A DNA stretch of 64,000 nucleotides from Taeniopygia guttata. Taxonomy: Eukaryota; Chordata; Aves; Passeriformes; Estrildidae. This document shows, one piece after another, positions 10,037 through 22,129 of the stretch. Made by a program: the position numbers and the translations under genes. Below the pieces are notes generated by a model. It made no database searches. It was given only the letters and a program-made list of their open reading frames with translations, and had not been told where the DNA came from. The first letter of the stretch is position 1; every line of letters starts with the position of its first letter. The stretch spans positions 64,912,001 to 64,976,000 of the forward strand of contig NC_133030.1 in assembly GCF_048771995.1 (NCBI RefSeq). Direction: 5' to 3'.

Positions 10037-12754
10037 GCCTGAAACCCCAAATCCCCCAAAAATCCCCCCAAACCTCAGACATCCCCCAAAAATCCCCTAA
10101 ATTTCAAATTCCCAAACCCCCCCCCCAAACCCCCCCAAAAAACACTAGACCTCAAAAAAACCCAAAACCCCAAAATCCTCCAAAAATCCCCAAATCCCAA
10201 ACCCCCAAATCCCCTACATCCCCAAAAACCCCAAATATTCCCCAAAAATCCCCTCAATTCCAAAATCCCAAACCCCAAAAATCCCCCAGATCCCAAACCC
10301 CCAAAATCCCCTAAAAATCCCCCCTGAAGTCCCCCAAATCCCCAAAACCCCCCAAATATCCCCCCCAAAAATCCCCCAAACCCCAAAATCCTCCAAAAAT
10401 CCCCAAATCCCAAACCCCAAAATCCCCTAAATCCCCCCAAACCCCAAAATGCTCCAAAAATCCCCCAAAAATCCCCTAAATCCAAAATCCCAAACCCCAA
10501 AAATCCCCTAAATCCCAAAATCCTCCAAAAATCCCCCAAAAATCCCCAAAATCCCAAACCCCCAAATCCCCTACATCCCCAAAAACCCCAAATATTCCCC
10601 AAAAATCCCCTCAATTCCAAAATCCCAAACCCCAAAAATCCCCCAGATCCCAAACCCCCAAAATCCCCTAAAAATCCCCCCTGAAGTCCCCCAAATCCCC
10701 AAAACCCCCCAAATATCCCCCCCAAAAATCCCCCAAACCCCAAAATCCTCCAAAAATCCCCAAATCCCAAACCCCAAAATCCCCTAAATCCCCCCAAACC
10801 CCAAAATGCTCCAAAAATCCCCCAAAAATCCCCTAAATCCAAAATCCCAAACCCCAAAAATCCCCTAAATCCCAAAATCCTCCAAAAATCCCCCAAAAAT
10901 CCCCAAAATCCCAAACACCCAAATCCCCTACATCCCCAAAAACCCCAAATATTCCCCAAAAATCCCCTCAATTCCAAAATCCCAAACCCCAAAAATCCCC
11001 CAGATCCCAAACCCCCAAAATCCCCTAAAAATCCCCCCTGAAGTCCCCCAAATCCCCAAAACCCCCCAAATATCCCCCCCAAAAATCCCCCAAACCCCAA
11101 AATCCTCCAAAAATCCCCAAATCCCAAACCCCAAAATCCCCTAAATCCCCCCAAACCCCAAATGCTCCAAAAATCCCCCAAAAATCCCCTAAATCCAAAA
11201 TCCCAAACCCCAAAAATCCCCTAAATCCCAAAATCCTCCAAAAATCCCCCAAAAATCCCCAAAATCCCAAACCCCCAAATCCCCTACATCCCCAAAAACC
11301 CCAAATATTCCCCAAAAATTCCCTCAATTCCAAAATCCCAAACCCCAAAAATCCCCCAGATCCCAAACCCCCAAAATCCCCTAAAAATCCCCCCTGAAGT
11401 CCCCCAAATCCCCAAAACCCCCCAAATATCCCCCCCAAAAATCCCCCAAACCCCAAAATCCTCCAAAAATCCCCAAATCCCAAACCCCAAAATCCCCTAA
11501 ATCCCCCCAAACCCCAAAATGCTCCAAAAATCCCCCAAAAATCCCCTAAATCCAAAATCCCAAACCCCAAAAATCCCCTAAATCCCAAAATCCTCCAAAA
11601 ATCCCCCAAAAATCCCCAAAATCCCAAACCCCCAAATCCCCTACATCCCCAAAAACCCCAAATATTCCCCAAAAATCCCCTCAATTCCAAAATCCCAAAC
11701 CCCAAAAATCCCCCAGATCCCAAACCCCCAAAATCCCCTAAAAATCCCCCCTGAAGTCCCCCAAATCCCCAAAACCCCCCAAATATCCCCCCCAAAAATC
11801 CCCCAAACCCCAAAATCCTCCAAAAATCCCCAAATCCCAAACCCCAAAATCCCCTAAATCCCCCCAAACCCCAAAATGCTCCAAAAATCCCCCAAAAATC
11901 CCCTAAATCCAAAATCCCAAACCCCAAAAATCCCCTAAATCCCAAAATCCTCCAAAAATCCCCCAAAAATCCCCAAAATCCCAAACCCCCAAATCCCCTA
12001 CATCCCCAAAAACCCCAAATATTCCCCAAAAATCCCCTCAATTCCAAAATCCCAAACCCCAAAAATCCCCCAGATCCCAAACCCCCAAAATCCCCTAAAA
12101 ATCCCCCCTGAAGTCCCCCAAATCCCCAAAACCCCCCAAATATCCCCCCCAAAAATCCCCCAAACCCCAAAATCCTCCAAAAATCCCCAAATCCCAAACC
12201 CCAAAATCCCCTAAATCCCCCCAAACCCCAAATGCTCCAAAAATCCCCCAAAAATCCCCTAAATCCAAAATCCCAAACCCCAAAAATCCCCTAAATCCCA
12301 AAATCCTCCAAAAATCCCCCAAAAATCCCCAAAATCCCAAACCCCCAAATCCCCTACATCCCCAAAAACCCCAAATATTCCCCAAAAATTCCCTCAATTC
12401 CAAAATCCCAAACCCCAAAAATCCCCCAGATCCCAAACCCCCAAAATCCCCTAAAAATCCCCCCTGAAGTCCCCCAAATCCCCAAAACCCCCCAAATATC
12501 CCCCCCAAAAATCCCCCAAACCCCAAAATCCTCCAAAAATCCCCAAATCCCAAACCCCAAAATCCCCTAAATCCCCCCAAACCCCAAAATGCTCCAAAAA
12601 TCCCCCAAAAATCCCCTAAATCCAAAATCCCAAACCCCTAAAATCCCCTAAATCCCAAAATCCTCCAAAAATCCCCCAAAAATCCCCAAAATCCCAAACA
12701 CCCAAATCCCCTAAATCCCAAAAAAACCCAAATATTCCCCAAAAATCCCCTAAA
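10037..12754. repeat. 357-bp VNTR, copy 2 (7 units)
   Basis: Equivalent points are 10,214, 10,571, 10,928, 11,284, 11,641, 11,998 and 12,354. Two private variants, a missing A in CCCCAAATGCTCC near 11,160 and 12,230 and an AAAATTCCCTC change near 11,322 and 12,388, recur 1,070 bp apart. The array therefore appears to have grown by duplication of a three-unit block. Confidence 0.95.
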
Positions 12755-12830
12755 TTGGGGATTTGGGAATTTTGGGATTTGGGAATTCCCACCCCTCCCC
12801 CCTCCCTCATTCCCGTTTTTTTTTTTTCAG

Positions 12831-13540
12831 CTCCCGCTGGGAATTCCGGACCCCCCCGCCCAAACGGCTCCGAGCAGCTCCAGAAAACACCCAAAAAAAT
12901 TCCCAAAATTCCCAGGAAATCGTGGAGAAAGCGGCGCCGGCCCGGAGGCTGCAGATCCCCGCCGGAAATCCGGGAATTCCGACAGGAAATTCAGGAATTC
13001 TGGCGGAAAATTCAGGAATTCCAGAAAGAAATTCGGGAATTCCAGTTGGAAATTCAGGAATTCCAACGGGAAATTCGGGACTCCTGGCTGGAAATGCAGG
13101 AATGGCATCAGGAAATCCGGGAATTCTGTCAGGAAATCCGGGAATTCCGGGAATCCCGGTGCGTTCCCAACTTTCCGTGGCTCAGTTTTACGGGAGCCGG
13201 AATTACCGGGACCCCCTGGAGCGGAAACGGCTCCGGGAGCTGCTGGGGCACGGAGAGATCCCGGAAAAAACCCGGAATTCCGGGAATTCCGACAGGAAAT
13301 TCCGGAATCCCGGCGGGAAATCCGGGGATTCCGCCAGGAAACCGGGAATTCCGCCAGGAAATCTGGGAATTCTGCCAGGAAGGGCAGCTCCAAAGGCAAA
13401 GGGAGCAGCGGGAATTCCCGGAATTCCAGGCTGGGGAATTCCAGGATTGAGAATTCCCAGATTTCCAATGTTGAGAACTCCCGGAATTCCAGGATGGGGA
13501 ATTCCCGGATTTCCGGGATTGGGAATTCCTGCAGAATTCC
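12831..13540 (+). CDS. Exon candidate over the heptad minisatellite, copy 2
   Basis: Same acceptor as copy 1; the heptad block is at 12,965-13,153. Three changes from copy 1 stand out: CCCCCGGAG has become CCCCTGGAG near 13,216, the copy 1 phase-0 stop TGA reads CGA at 13,290, and one T is missing in CAGGAAACCGGG near 13,341, which shifts the frame. Coding-altering changes at this density between near-identical copies argue against strong constraint in at least one copy. Confidence 0.3.
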
Positions 13541-13593
13541 AGGATGAAGAATTCCCTCATTTGCTTTGATAGACTTTCCTGCCCCTGGCACAG

Positions 13594-14548
13594 AGGGAGG
13601 GGCTATAAACCAAATTGTCATTACAAATCTGTCTGAAAAGGACCTAAAATTAGATGCCATGAAAATGGCTCTGGGAATCCCCAAAGTCCCAGCTACGGTA
13701 AGAATCAGACTTTGTGCCTCTGTCCTGGAAGAGCACAGCACTGCAATGCATCCTAACACATTTTGCAACCTTCTAACAGATATATTTCATCTCATGCAAG
13801 AAGACAGATGAGTAATTCCCAGGAGCTTCATGCAAAATTGGCCCTAAAGCAGATCCCAGTAGGCATCAAGGTAAGCAAAGAAATGTAGCCCTTTCCATTT
13901 TAGCCAGCTGCAGTTGACAACAGATTTCAAATTTAGACTTCAAACATTCTCATGAAGAAATTAACCCTTAGGTTGTTGTGGCTTTACTGTGATCCATGTA
14001 AAATAGCACCTTTTCCTTGTGCATTTTTTTTAACACAACACTTTTTTTTTTTATTTTTTCCTTGCTAGGCTGGATTCTGTATGCTGCAAGGCTGTCATAT
14101 CAGGATATGCTGCAAAAGAGTTTGTTGCATCTTCTTCCTGAAAAGTTGGTGGAGTTTCTCTCTATGCAGAGGGTACAACATTTATGGTCAGGACAGGGTT
14201 TTCTTGCTTTGTGGTTTTCTTGCTGCTGCTGCTGCTTTTAAAGGGGTCAACACTCTTAGCTCCAGGAAACTGAAACTAAATGTGAGCAGGGACTGGAGGA
14301 AGGAAGCAGGGAGGATCCACTACAAGATTCCAAAAACTAAATAAAGCAGGATTCAACTGCCAGTGGCTGAATAGCAGCAATTTATGAGCTGTTCCTCAAA
14401 AGCCCCAGACAAGCACCAAGTCCTGTGGGAAGCTGGAGATTGACAGAAGACACCTCCAGAAGAGTCTGCTGTTGAAATTTCCTTTAAGCCTTTTTTTTTT
14501 TTTTTTTTTTTTTTTCAAGTGGATCATCCAGACCTGGCAAATGCATAA
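13594..14548 (+). CDS. Downstream exon candidates, copy 2
   Basis: These are the equivalents of the copy 1 exons: 13,594-13,697, 13,808-13,870, the doubtful 14,069-14,172, and the last exon from 14,520 with its TAA at 14,546-14,548. The first two are unchanged. The last has the acceptor change TTTTCAGG to TTTTCAAG, which would start the exon one base later and out of the copy 1 frame. Confidence 0.35.
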
Positions 14549-16333
14549 GGTCAGCCCTTGGAAGAGCAAAAAGCTCTCGCCAAGAAAACCAAACGAGTGG
14601 CTGAAATCTGTCCATTTGTCTGCCTGTCTTTTTGGCCTTGGATTACTGTGCTTTTCAAAGCTATTCTTTCATAACTTGGATAAAAAGGTAAATGTTTCAT
14701 ATAGCCCCGCAAGTAGTAATCATCCTGTCCATGCAAAAAAAACCTGCTGCCTGAGGGATGGGCCCCAAACCAGAGGTGTTTCTCATTTACCTACAAAGCG
14801 TCTGGCTTTAGCATGTGTAGTCAGTTTTTGTGAACATGTGAGTCCATTGCCTGCTCTAACAGAGTTAGTGACTTACTTTCAGTGGTTGTAGAGAGTTTCC
14901 CTGAAACAGCACTGTTTGTAGTCCACTGTGTGACTTAGGAGACACAATAGCCAGACAATTCTGCAAGTGTAATATAACTGTATGTGGCGTTCCCAGAAAA
15001 TGCTCTGAAGTCTTCTCTCCGTTGCACCATGGTGATAAAAACCACTGCTGCTTTTCAAGCTCCACGAGGCCATGCTGTGCTGTGCTGAAAGGGATAGAAA
15101 AGCCAATTAGCTCTGAAAAGTGAAGGGCAGGCAGAGAGGGGTGCTCTGGCCTGGAATTCCCTCCCTTTGGCAGCAGCAAAGGTCAGCTGTGCAGCCAAAT
15201 TTCAGTGACCACATGTGGATCCAGCTTGTGCGTGTTGCCAGCTATCTGCACAGGGAGTGGGAGAGGGTGGGGAGGAAGAATTGATTCTGGAAGGGGAAAG
15301 CCTGAGTTAAAGGGAAAAGTGGAGTGAAATGTGACAGCTGGGATTTCCAGAAGATAGTTTGATGGATGCTGGCCATCCAGCTTCCCTAGAACTCTTTATC
15401 AGTAACACCCTCTATATCTCCCTGAGTGACTTTTAGCCTGTCTGGCAGTTTTCAGCACCAGTGTGTGAGCGAAAAGAGGTGGAAGGCAGTTCTCTCTGAT
15501 TTGGCAGCTCTGGGACTTTGTGCTGCTGGCTGAGGGTCTGGATTCCTCAGGAACTTCCTGGCTACCTGTGGCTCCCACAGGCTTGTAGGACTGGGCTTAG
15601 AGAAACCCTGAGCTGCCCGATGTCTGCTCTTGCTGCAGCTCTTCTGAATAGTCCTGGGTGTGGATGTGAGCCTGCAGTCCTTGGGAGGCAGAATTCACTC
15701 CACAATCCCAAGGGACTTGCTCTATCTGTCAGTGCAGGCCAGCTGTGGGAATCCTCCAAGTCCCTTTATCCTGTTCTGTGTGTCAAGGCCCTGTGGCTGA
15801 CCACGAGTGCCCCGAGCTGCCATGGACCCTTCTTGCAAGGGCAATTGTTTTCAGAGTCAGCGTAGGTGCTGGCTACCTTTGGAAAAGTGTGAATACCCCG
15901 GGGAAATCCATGGGGCAGACACCTTGGGCCATACTGTGTGCTGGCACCATCAGCAGGCATGATACAGACAGAGGTGCTTTGCTTTTGGTGTGAAACTTTG
16001 GTAATGGTGAGACTTCTTGGTTAGGTCAGAAGGTTTTAGAGGGAAATGTCCACTCACGTGATCAAAAGAGAAGATCCTGGCATGGTTAAAAATGGGAAAC
16101 AGTGAGCTTGTAGGTTTAGGTGATCTGCTTGTGGTCATTCTTCAGACTTTTAATATTCATGCAGAAGTTTGGCAGAAACAGGAAACTTATGTGTAGACCA
16201 AAATCAGTTCAGCTTCTACAGTAAATGGTATTAACTGGTGTTATGTAGCTTTGACCCTTTGGAGAGATCTAAATCTGGCCTTTCCCAAGTTCTGATGGAG
16301 TAAAATAACTGTTTCCCAGTCTTTTATTTGCAG

Positions 16334-16378
16334 ATGCTCTAAATACTGTTGCTGGGGATCTATATAAAAAATTCAAAG
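16334..16378 (+). CDS. 45-nt exon candidate, copy 3
   Basis: Same exon as in copies 1 and 2, with an intact acceptor and GTAAGT donor. This is the copy nearest the unique exons at 19,434 and 28,613 and so the most likely to be used in a transcript that reaches them. The one-base overhang at its end does not fit the phase-0 exon at 19,434, so direct joining is doubtful. Confidence 0.42.
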
Positions 16379-17149
16379 GTAAGTAAAAATAAGTATTAGC
16401 AGTATGTGTGAAATATAATATAAATAATAATTTGTCTATCTTGCTACCTTAATATATATATATATATATATATGATATATATATATATATGATATATATT
16501 TCTAAATACGTCACTATAAAGTAGAAATGCAAATGTGACTATAATGATGAAAACAATATATAAATATTCAAGTATCGTTTAAAGAAGGGGCTTTTTATTT
16601 GGTTAGAGGCAGGGTTTTAATGGAAGAAAAATGAATATACCTTTTATTTTGATATCATTCTAAATATAGAAATATATATTCAATGTATGCAGAGATTTTT
16701 CTATTCTATCTCTTCTGAATATTTATTTTCATTTCTATTTTATACTTTCATATAACACCATACATCAATCTACATTTTAAACGTAAATTTGAATATAAAT
16801 GCGAAATATAGAGATAAATTTAAACGCAGTTTAAAAGAAAAGGGGTTTTTAAAAGATTTTTACTTGGATAGAGGCAGGGGTTTATTTTAAGCAATATAAA
16901 CCTTTTAGAAATAGAAATCTATCTATAGAAATATGTAAGCAATGTATTAAGTAATGCATAAAAATATAAATTGTAATAAAGGAATAAATGTGAGAAATTA
17001 TAAAAATACAATTACACATTAATATACGTTATAAATCCGAATGTGAATATAAATATGAAAAATATAAAAATAAAAGAGCTTGAAATGCAGTTTAAAAGAG
17101 AAGGTTTTTGCTTTTGGTTCCTGTTGGGTTAGAGGCAGGGGTTTTTTTG

Positions 17150-17657
17150 CTGGCGTTCTTTTCCGCGCGGGATGTTTTGGGGCATTTGCTGCAGGGCAGG
17201 TTCCGGAGGGCATCGCGCCCGTTCTTTTCTGCCGCCGGCCCCGCCCGCGGCCCCGAGGCGAGCGGCGGCCCCCGGCGGTGGCGGGCGGCAGTGCTGCCGC
17301 CCTGTGGGCAGAGGGCGGTACTGCAGCCCGCCGCCCGCGGCCGCCATCTTGGGAGTGGCTTGTCGCGGACTCGCTTGACCTTCTCGAGATGGCGCGAAAA
17401 AGAGGACGTCGGCATTCGAGGACCCGTGTCTGTTTTCTCCACTGCCTGAATTGTCCCCAACGCCGGCGCTCCCCGACGGGATTTTCCGCGGCGGTTCCGG
17501 TGCCGTGCACAGGGGCTGTGGGGTCAGCAGCACCGCGAGCGGCGCGCGGGGCGGTGTCTGTGAGCGCAGGGCGGGGGGCGGCGGCGGCTCGGGCGGCCCG
17601 AGCCTCAAAAACAAGCTCTGGTCAGGAAACAAGCTTGGTGCTTTGCACGCAGAAGAG
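17150..17657 (+). promoter_or_regulatory. Shortened CpG-island promoter and first-exon donor, copy 3
   Basis: The island keeps the first YY1-like site but lacks 180 bp (including the second) at a GCGAGCG direct repeat (17,535-17,541), and it stops before the NRF1 cluster. It ends in AGAAGAG followed by GTAAGG, a good splice donor at 17,658. Inference: a transcript could start here and splice to the exon at 19,434. Copies 1 and 2 have lost this donor because their sequence changes at the second base of the GT. Confidence 0.55.
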
Positions 17658-17658
17658 G

Positions 17659-19433
17659 TAAGGAAGATTCCTCTCTGTTCTAAATCTAATGTACCCAAAA
17701 AAATTTGCATCAAAGTATTTTGTACTGAGGTCCTGGTGTATTTTATATATATACAAAAACACATATGAGTAGAAAATATATATATATTATGCTTATATGG
17801 TGAGTGTTCCTGAAGTGCTGTCATCCCAACTTATTTTTGTGACTTCACAAGAAGCAGTTCAAATGTATTAGAAAGCAAGTTGCAAACTCTAGTTTTAGAC
17901 TGATAAAATCATCTAGGCGTGCCTATGATATAATTCTATAGATATATGCATCTATAAAATATATAAAACTGATTTCATTTACATGAACTCCTTGTCTACA
18001 CTAAGCCAGGAATTGCCAAAGGCTTGTTTTGAAGTTGAGACAGGAACAATCCATTATTACTGATTTCCAGAATGCTTCCTTATTTCAGGGGAATAAAGAT
18101 CCTGTCTTTGGCAAATTCCTCAATGTAGAAGTACCTGCACTCTTATAAGCATTCCCTTTATTTCTCTTTTAATTTCAAAAAAAAAAGTTATTACATGTGA
18201 ATCTGATTTATTCACATTACTTTAGTCTGGGTTTTTTGCATCTATAATTGCTCTTAAGGTTATTGCACCTTGCCAGAAAGAAACCAAAGCATAAAAAATT
18301 TCCTCTGTACTAAAATTTTCCTAATGATGATTGAAAGCATTTTCTTCATTAGAGTCTATGCCTTTTGAGATCAGCACTTAGAAAGTCAAGTTTCTGCTAA
18401 ATTCTCAAAGGTAGGAAATAATAGGATTAGAAATGTTTTTCTTAAGTTTTTCAAAATCCAAATTGTTTCAAAGAATTTTGCTGCACTGATCTTTGCTATT
18501 AGTTTCAGATTTTACAGAATACCATTCCTTAGATTTATTCAGCCTTCCCAAAAGTCTGTCACTGAATTGGACTGCATCAATTGGTAAGAAATAAAATCTT
18601 TTTTAAAATTCCAACTTAAGATATACTCCTTTTGTAATACATTATGTTTATGGAATGCTCTTTCAGTAAATGTGAAACAGATTTCTAATCCATTCCAAGG
18701 ACTTCGAAACACTTGGCATTAATTAATACAAGAGAGTGTCTTGTTTATCAGTTGGGATTGTGTATTTTATTAAAAACAAATTATTACTTTGAGAGGATGC
18801 TTGGGTAAATGGTGAAATAATGTTCCTTGAATAGTTGAGTTTAGTACAAAAAATCAATTTCTATTTCTTTTGTTTCAATTAATAAAATAATATATAGACT
18901 ACTAGTTAGAATTATTTTAAGGATATATTTAGCAATATATAAAGTAAATATCAGCTTAAACTGATATAAATAAGCATAACTATGCCTGTACTTTCAAGGG
19001 CATGGTTACAAACTGAGAAGGTAGCTCCAAAGTAGTACACCTGCAACACCCTGATCTTTACAAAGACTTTTATAAGCCTATGGAGCCTTTTTGCTTCTAA
19101 GAATAAGATTGTTTACTTTGAAGTTGATGCCTTCAGTTATGCTTCATGGCAAGTATTAATAACAGCTCATGTCCAAAATGTGTAAGCCCAGCTGCTGTTC
19201 TTTACAGTCCTAACTCAGGTATGTGTTTTAGTTGTGTGCCGTTTTGCATTTTCCTCAGTACTTTTGGTTGGTTTGACTTGTGAAACTGGAAAAGCAATCG
19301 ACAATTATTTGGAGGGGGACATTCTACATTATAAATCTGATCTAGGTTCTGCTGTTCTCAGAATTCACATAATTTTTTTTAATATTTAAAATTTAAAAAA
19401 CCCAAAACCTGATTTGATTATCTTCATTTTCAG
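17659..19433 (+). other. AT-rich intron-like DNA
   Basis: Unique AT-rich sequence between the copy 3 splice donor and the acceptor at 19,433. I see no exon, RNA gene or clear mobile element in it. Confidence 0.5.
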
Positions 19434-19496
19434 TCAAAAAAGATCCAAGCCCAGCTGAAAGAGCTTCATTATGGGAAAAAGGATTTGATTTTTAAG
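19434..19496 (+). CDS. Coding exon, 63 nt, coiled-coil-like
   Basis: A CATTTTCAG acceptor and an AAG/GTAAGT donor flank exactly 21 codons in phase 0: S followed by KKIQAQLKELHYGKKDLIFK. The charged, leucine-spaced sequence looks like part of a coiled coil and resembles real protein more than any frame in the surrounding AT-rich DNA. The exon is phase 0 at both ends and so joins in frame to 28,613-28,777. I do not recognise the gene; a large cytoskeletal or scaffold coiled-coil protein is a guess. It is one of the few single-copy coding segments in the window. Confidence 0.6.
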
Positions 19497-21985
19497 GTAA
19501 GTTTTATTTCACTATAGTTAGCTAAAGTATATTAGCATTTATACAGCATCGTAGCGAAGTAGGAATATGGTAGCTGCCTTTATTATTGCAGTTCTCAGGA
19601 AGAAGTTTGTTCTGAAAAGAACTCAAAACATCAAGACAGACTTAATACCATAATGGATTTTCAGAAATAGAATATATTTTTGTGCTTGCAAAAAGCAAAA
19701 TTCTAGGTTACTGCTGATGAATAAAACCTGTTGCCCTATTCCATACCTTCTGTAACGTCATCTTTTTAACTGAATGATATCATATTTTACAGCTGCTTCT
19801 TGTTTTTCCTTTAATTAGCACTCCTCCATGGCAAAGTCAACTATTGTTAACATTTAAAGTAAATCTCTGTGTTCATGATAAGCTTGAGCAATGTAGTGTT
19901 CCTTAGGTCTTAAGACTTAAGAAAAAAGAAACATCTGCTGCTAAAACAATCCAAATCAATAGTCTGCACTAGCTAGCACATTTTAAAAAATAATAAAAAT
20001 TTTTACAATAAAGGAGGTCAGGACAAAACATAAAGACATTGCTGAAGGGTGTCTAGTCCTTGTTAACACAGGGAGAAGCTAATCCCTGTTAAAAGGAAGA
20101 GGAGAGAGATGTGGGTCATCTGACTGATGACTGTTAGTGGAGTAGTCCCTTTATATATTCCCAGCACAAAGGATGGACATGAAGTAGTCATCTTCCAAGT
20201 TACTAGACCTAGAATTACTTACAAGTCATTCATGTCACTATGAGTTCCAGATTGTCTTCTGGAAGCGTTTAACTCTCTCTGCTGTTTCTCTATAGTATCT
20301 ATAGTGCTGTGAATACGTAAATACAGAGAAATACAGAGTAATATAGTGGGCCATTGAAACAACAGTGTGATTTCTGTGCTTTTTTTTTTTTTTTTTTTTT
20401 GCGTGCTTGCTCTTTGCTTGGGGTTTTTTTGGTTGTTTTTTTTTTTTTGGTTGGGTTTTGGTTTTTGTTTTTGTTTTTTTAATGCATAGGTTTAGTCCAA
20501 GGCTCTTCAGAGGTAAAGATCAAAAATTCTAATCTTGCTTTGCTGTGAAAGTTTGTTTTCTTTGGCTGAAGCAGTAGGATTGCTCAGCACTATTATCTTC
20601 CTGTTGTTTTCATTATGCTAACACACAGTGATCCCAAAAAAGGATCTGAGTTATGGTAGGGTGTCCACTAATGCTTAGCAAGGGAACTCCTGCCAAGTAC
20701 TACCCACCTGAAAAAAGCTTACAGGAGATGAAAAAGAAAACGGGCACATAAACAAGTGAACACGGCAGAAAGGCTGTCCAGCAAGCCACTGACACACGTG
20801 CAGTGAAAGCCACCCTCTCCTAAGACTGCTTCAGTGACCTGTGGCAGTGTAGTAGTTAAGGCACACATGTGGGGAACTGTACTAAAGGCAGGAAATGTGT
20901 CTCCTGTGGATGGGAATGGTTTCATCTGACTGGATGTGGCATTCTCCATCATAGTCTCCACTTCAAATCCTTGGCGGGTTATATTCTGAAGGCTATGTCT
21001 ACATTTGACCACATGAATTACACCTTCAAGTCTTTGATTTTTTTTGAATAGACATGGTTCTTTATAGGACAATACCCTTTTCCTGACCCAGAGACGGGGC
21101 AACTGAGAGGCGTTTTAAAAACTTTTATTCCATTTTCAGTCTCATGAGAAGGGTGACACAATGCAGATGTTTGTAATTCACACCATCACAATCAGAAGCC
21201 AGCTATTTCCTAATGAAAATATACTATAAGTGTTTCTTGGCCTAGCTTTTTGCCATGCCATGTTGTAGATGCCTTAAAGTGGGTCCCACTACAATACATC
21301 TTTCATAGTTCTGTTTGTCCAAAGTATCTAGTCTTATTTGCAAGGCCATCCTTTGAAACTTGTTTCTAGCTCCATTTCTCTCTCAACAATATCTGTCCTA
21401 TTCCATGGCATTTCTAAATGAGTATGTCTTGTCTCAAAGTTTGCATATGGATGCATGCCGTGTGGACCTTCTGTCAGGCCCTGAGAACTTTCTACAAATC
21501 CATTTTCCACTCTTCTTGATTATGAATGAACACTAGAACCACCAGCTGAGATGTAGGTAATGGTAGTGTGGGTTCTCCTCTGAGTGCTTTTATTGCAAAA
21601 TAAGGAGAGTTACTTGCCTTCTAGGTAAGCTATGATCTTATGTAATTTAAAATATTCAAAGATGGAGAATGTTGATGAATTGTGAATTCCAAAGCCCCAC
21701 GTACTGAGAACTATGTATTATATATTTATCTGTAAATAATTGAAATATCTCTTGACAGTGTGCAATTCCGTATGAAACTGAATGCCTGCTTTGCCAATAT
21801 TGGTATATCCTTTATATGTAACCAGAAATATTTTTTGCTGGTTTATTCATAAATACTTTTCCTGTCCAAGAAAATTGGATCTGTGAAGCAGAGGGAGCAG
21901 CAGCCTTATGCTGTTCTCCTAAATCATATGAGATGGGGGGGAGGGTAGGTTCAGTGTGCTTGTTCATGTGTGTTTCATGTCTGAA

Positions 21986-22007
21986 GACACACACACACAC
22001 ACACACT
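21986..22007. repeat. (CA)n microsatellite
   Basis: About eleven uninterrupted AC/CA dinucleotides. Confidence 0.95.
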
Positions 22008-22129
22008 AAGCAGAGTAGAAGCCATTTAGTATAGTCTGGAAAACTTTTAAAGTATCTGCTTGTGCTGAGTGGAAGGTAAAACAGTGGAGGGAATGAACCC
22101 CACACAAGTGCTATGTGAAAGATTTCAAG

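Larger units (their letters stand above)
7122..15318 (+). repeat. Tandem segmental duplication, copy 2 (8,197 bp)
   Basis: This is the second full copy. It is 1,076 bp longer than copy 1. Three extra 357-bp VNTR units (about 1,070 bp) explain the difference, with small indels in (TA)n, poly-T and a T-run near 8,400. It keeps the CpG island, the NRF1 and YY1 type sites and every exon candidate. Three coding-relevant differences from copy 1 are described in the exon entries. Confidence 0.95.
15319..17658 (+). repeat. Tandem segmental duplication, copy 3 (truncated)
   Basis: Identity with copies 1 and 2 runs from 15,319 to 17,658 and then stops abruptly at AGAAGAGG. Copies 1 and 2 continue with AATTTCC and copy 3 with TAAGGAAG. 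This copy therefore lacks the NRF1 cluster, the VNTR and the downstream exons. It also lacks 180 bp of the CpG island relative to copy 1, with the break at a 7-bp direct repeat (GCGAGCG). Confidence 0.95.

Noticed and set aside
11025-12251. 408-codon minus-strand ORF in the VNTR, and similar ones at 2,938-3,996 and 10,075-11,181
   Set aside because: They are made only of the 357-bp repeat, which is a multiple of 3 and lacks stops on that strand. The F/G/L/W-rich product has no plausible fold, and unit number varies between copies.
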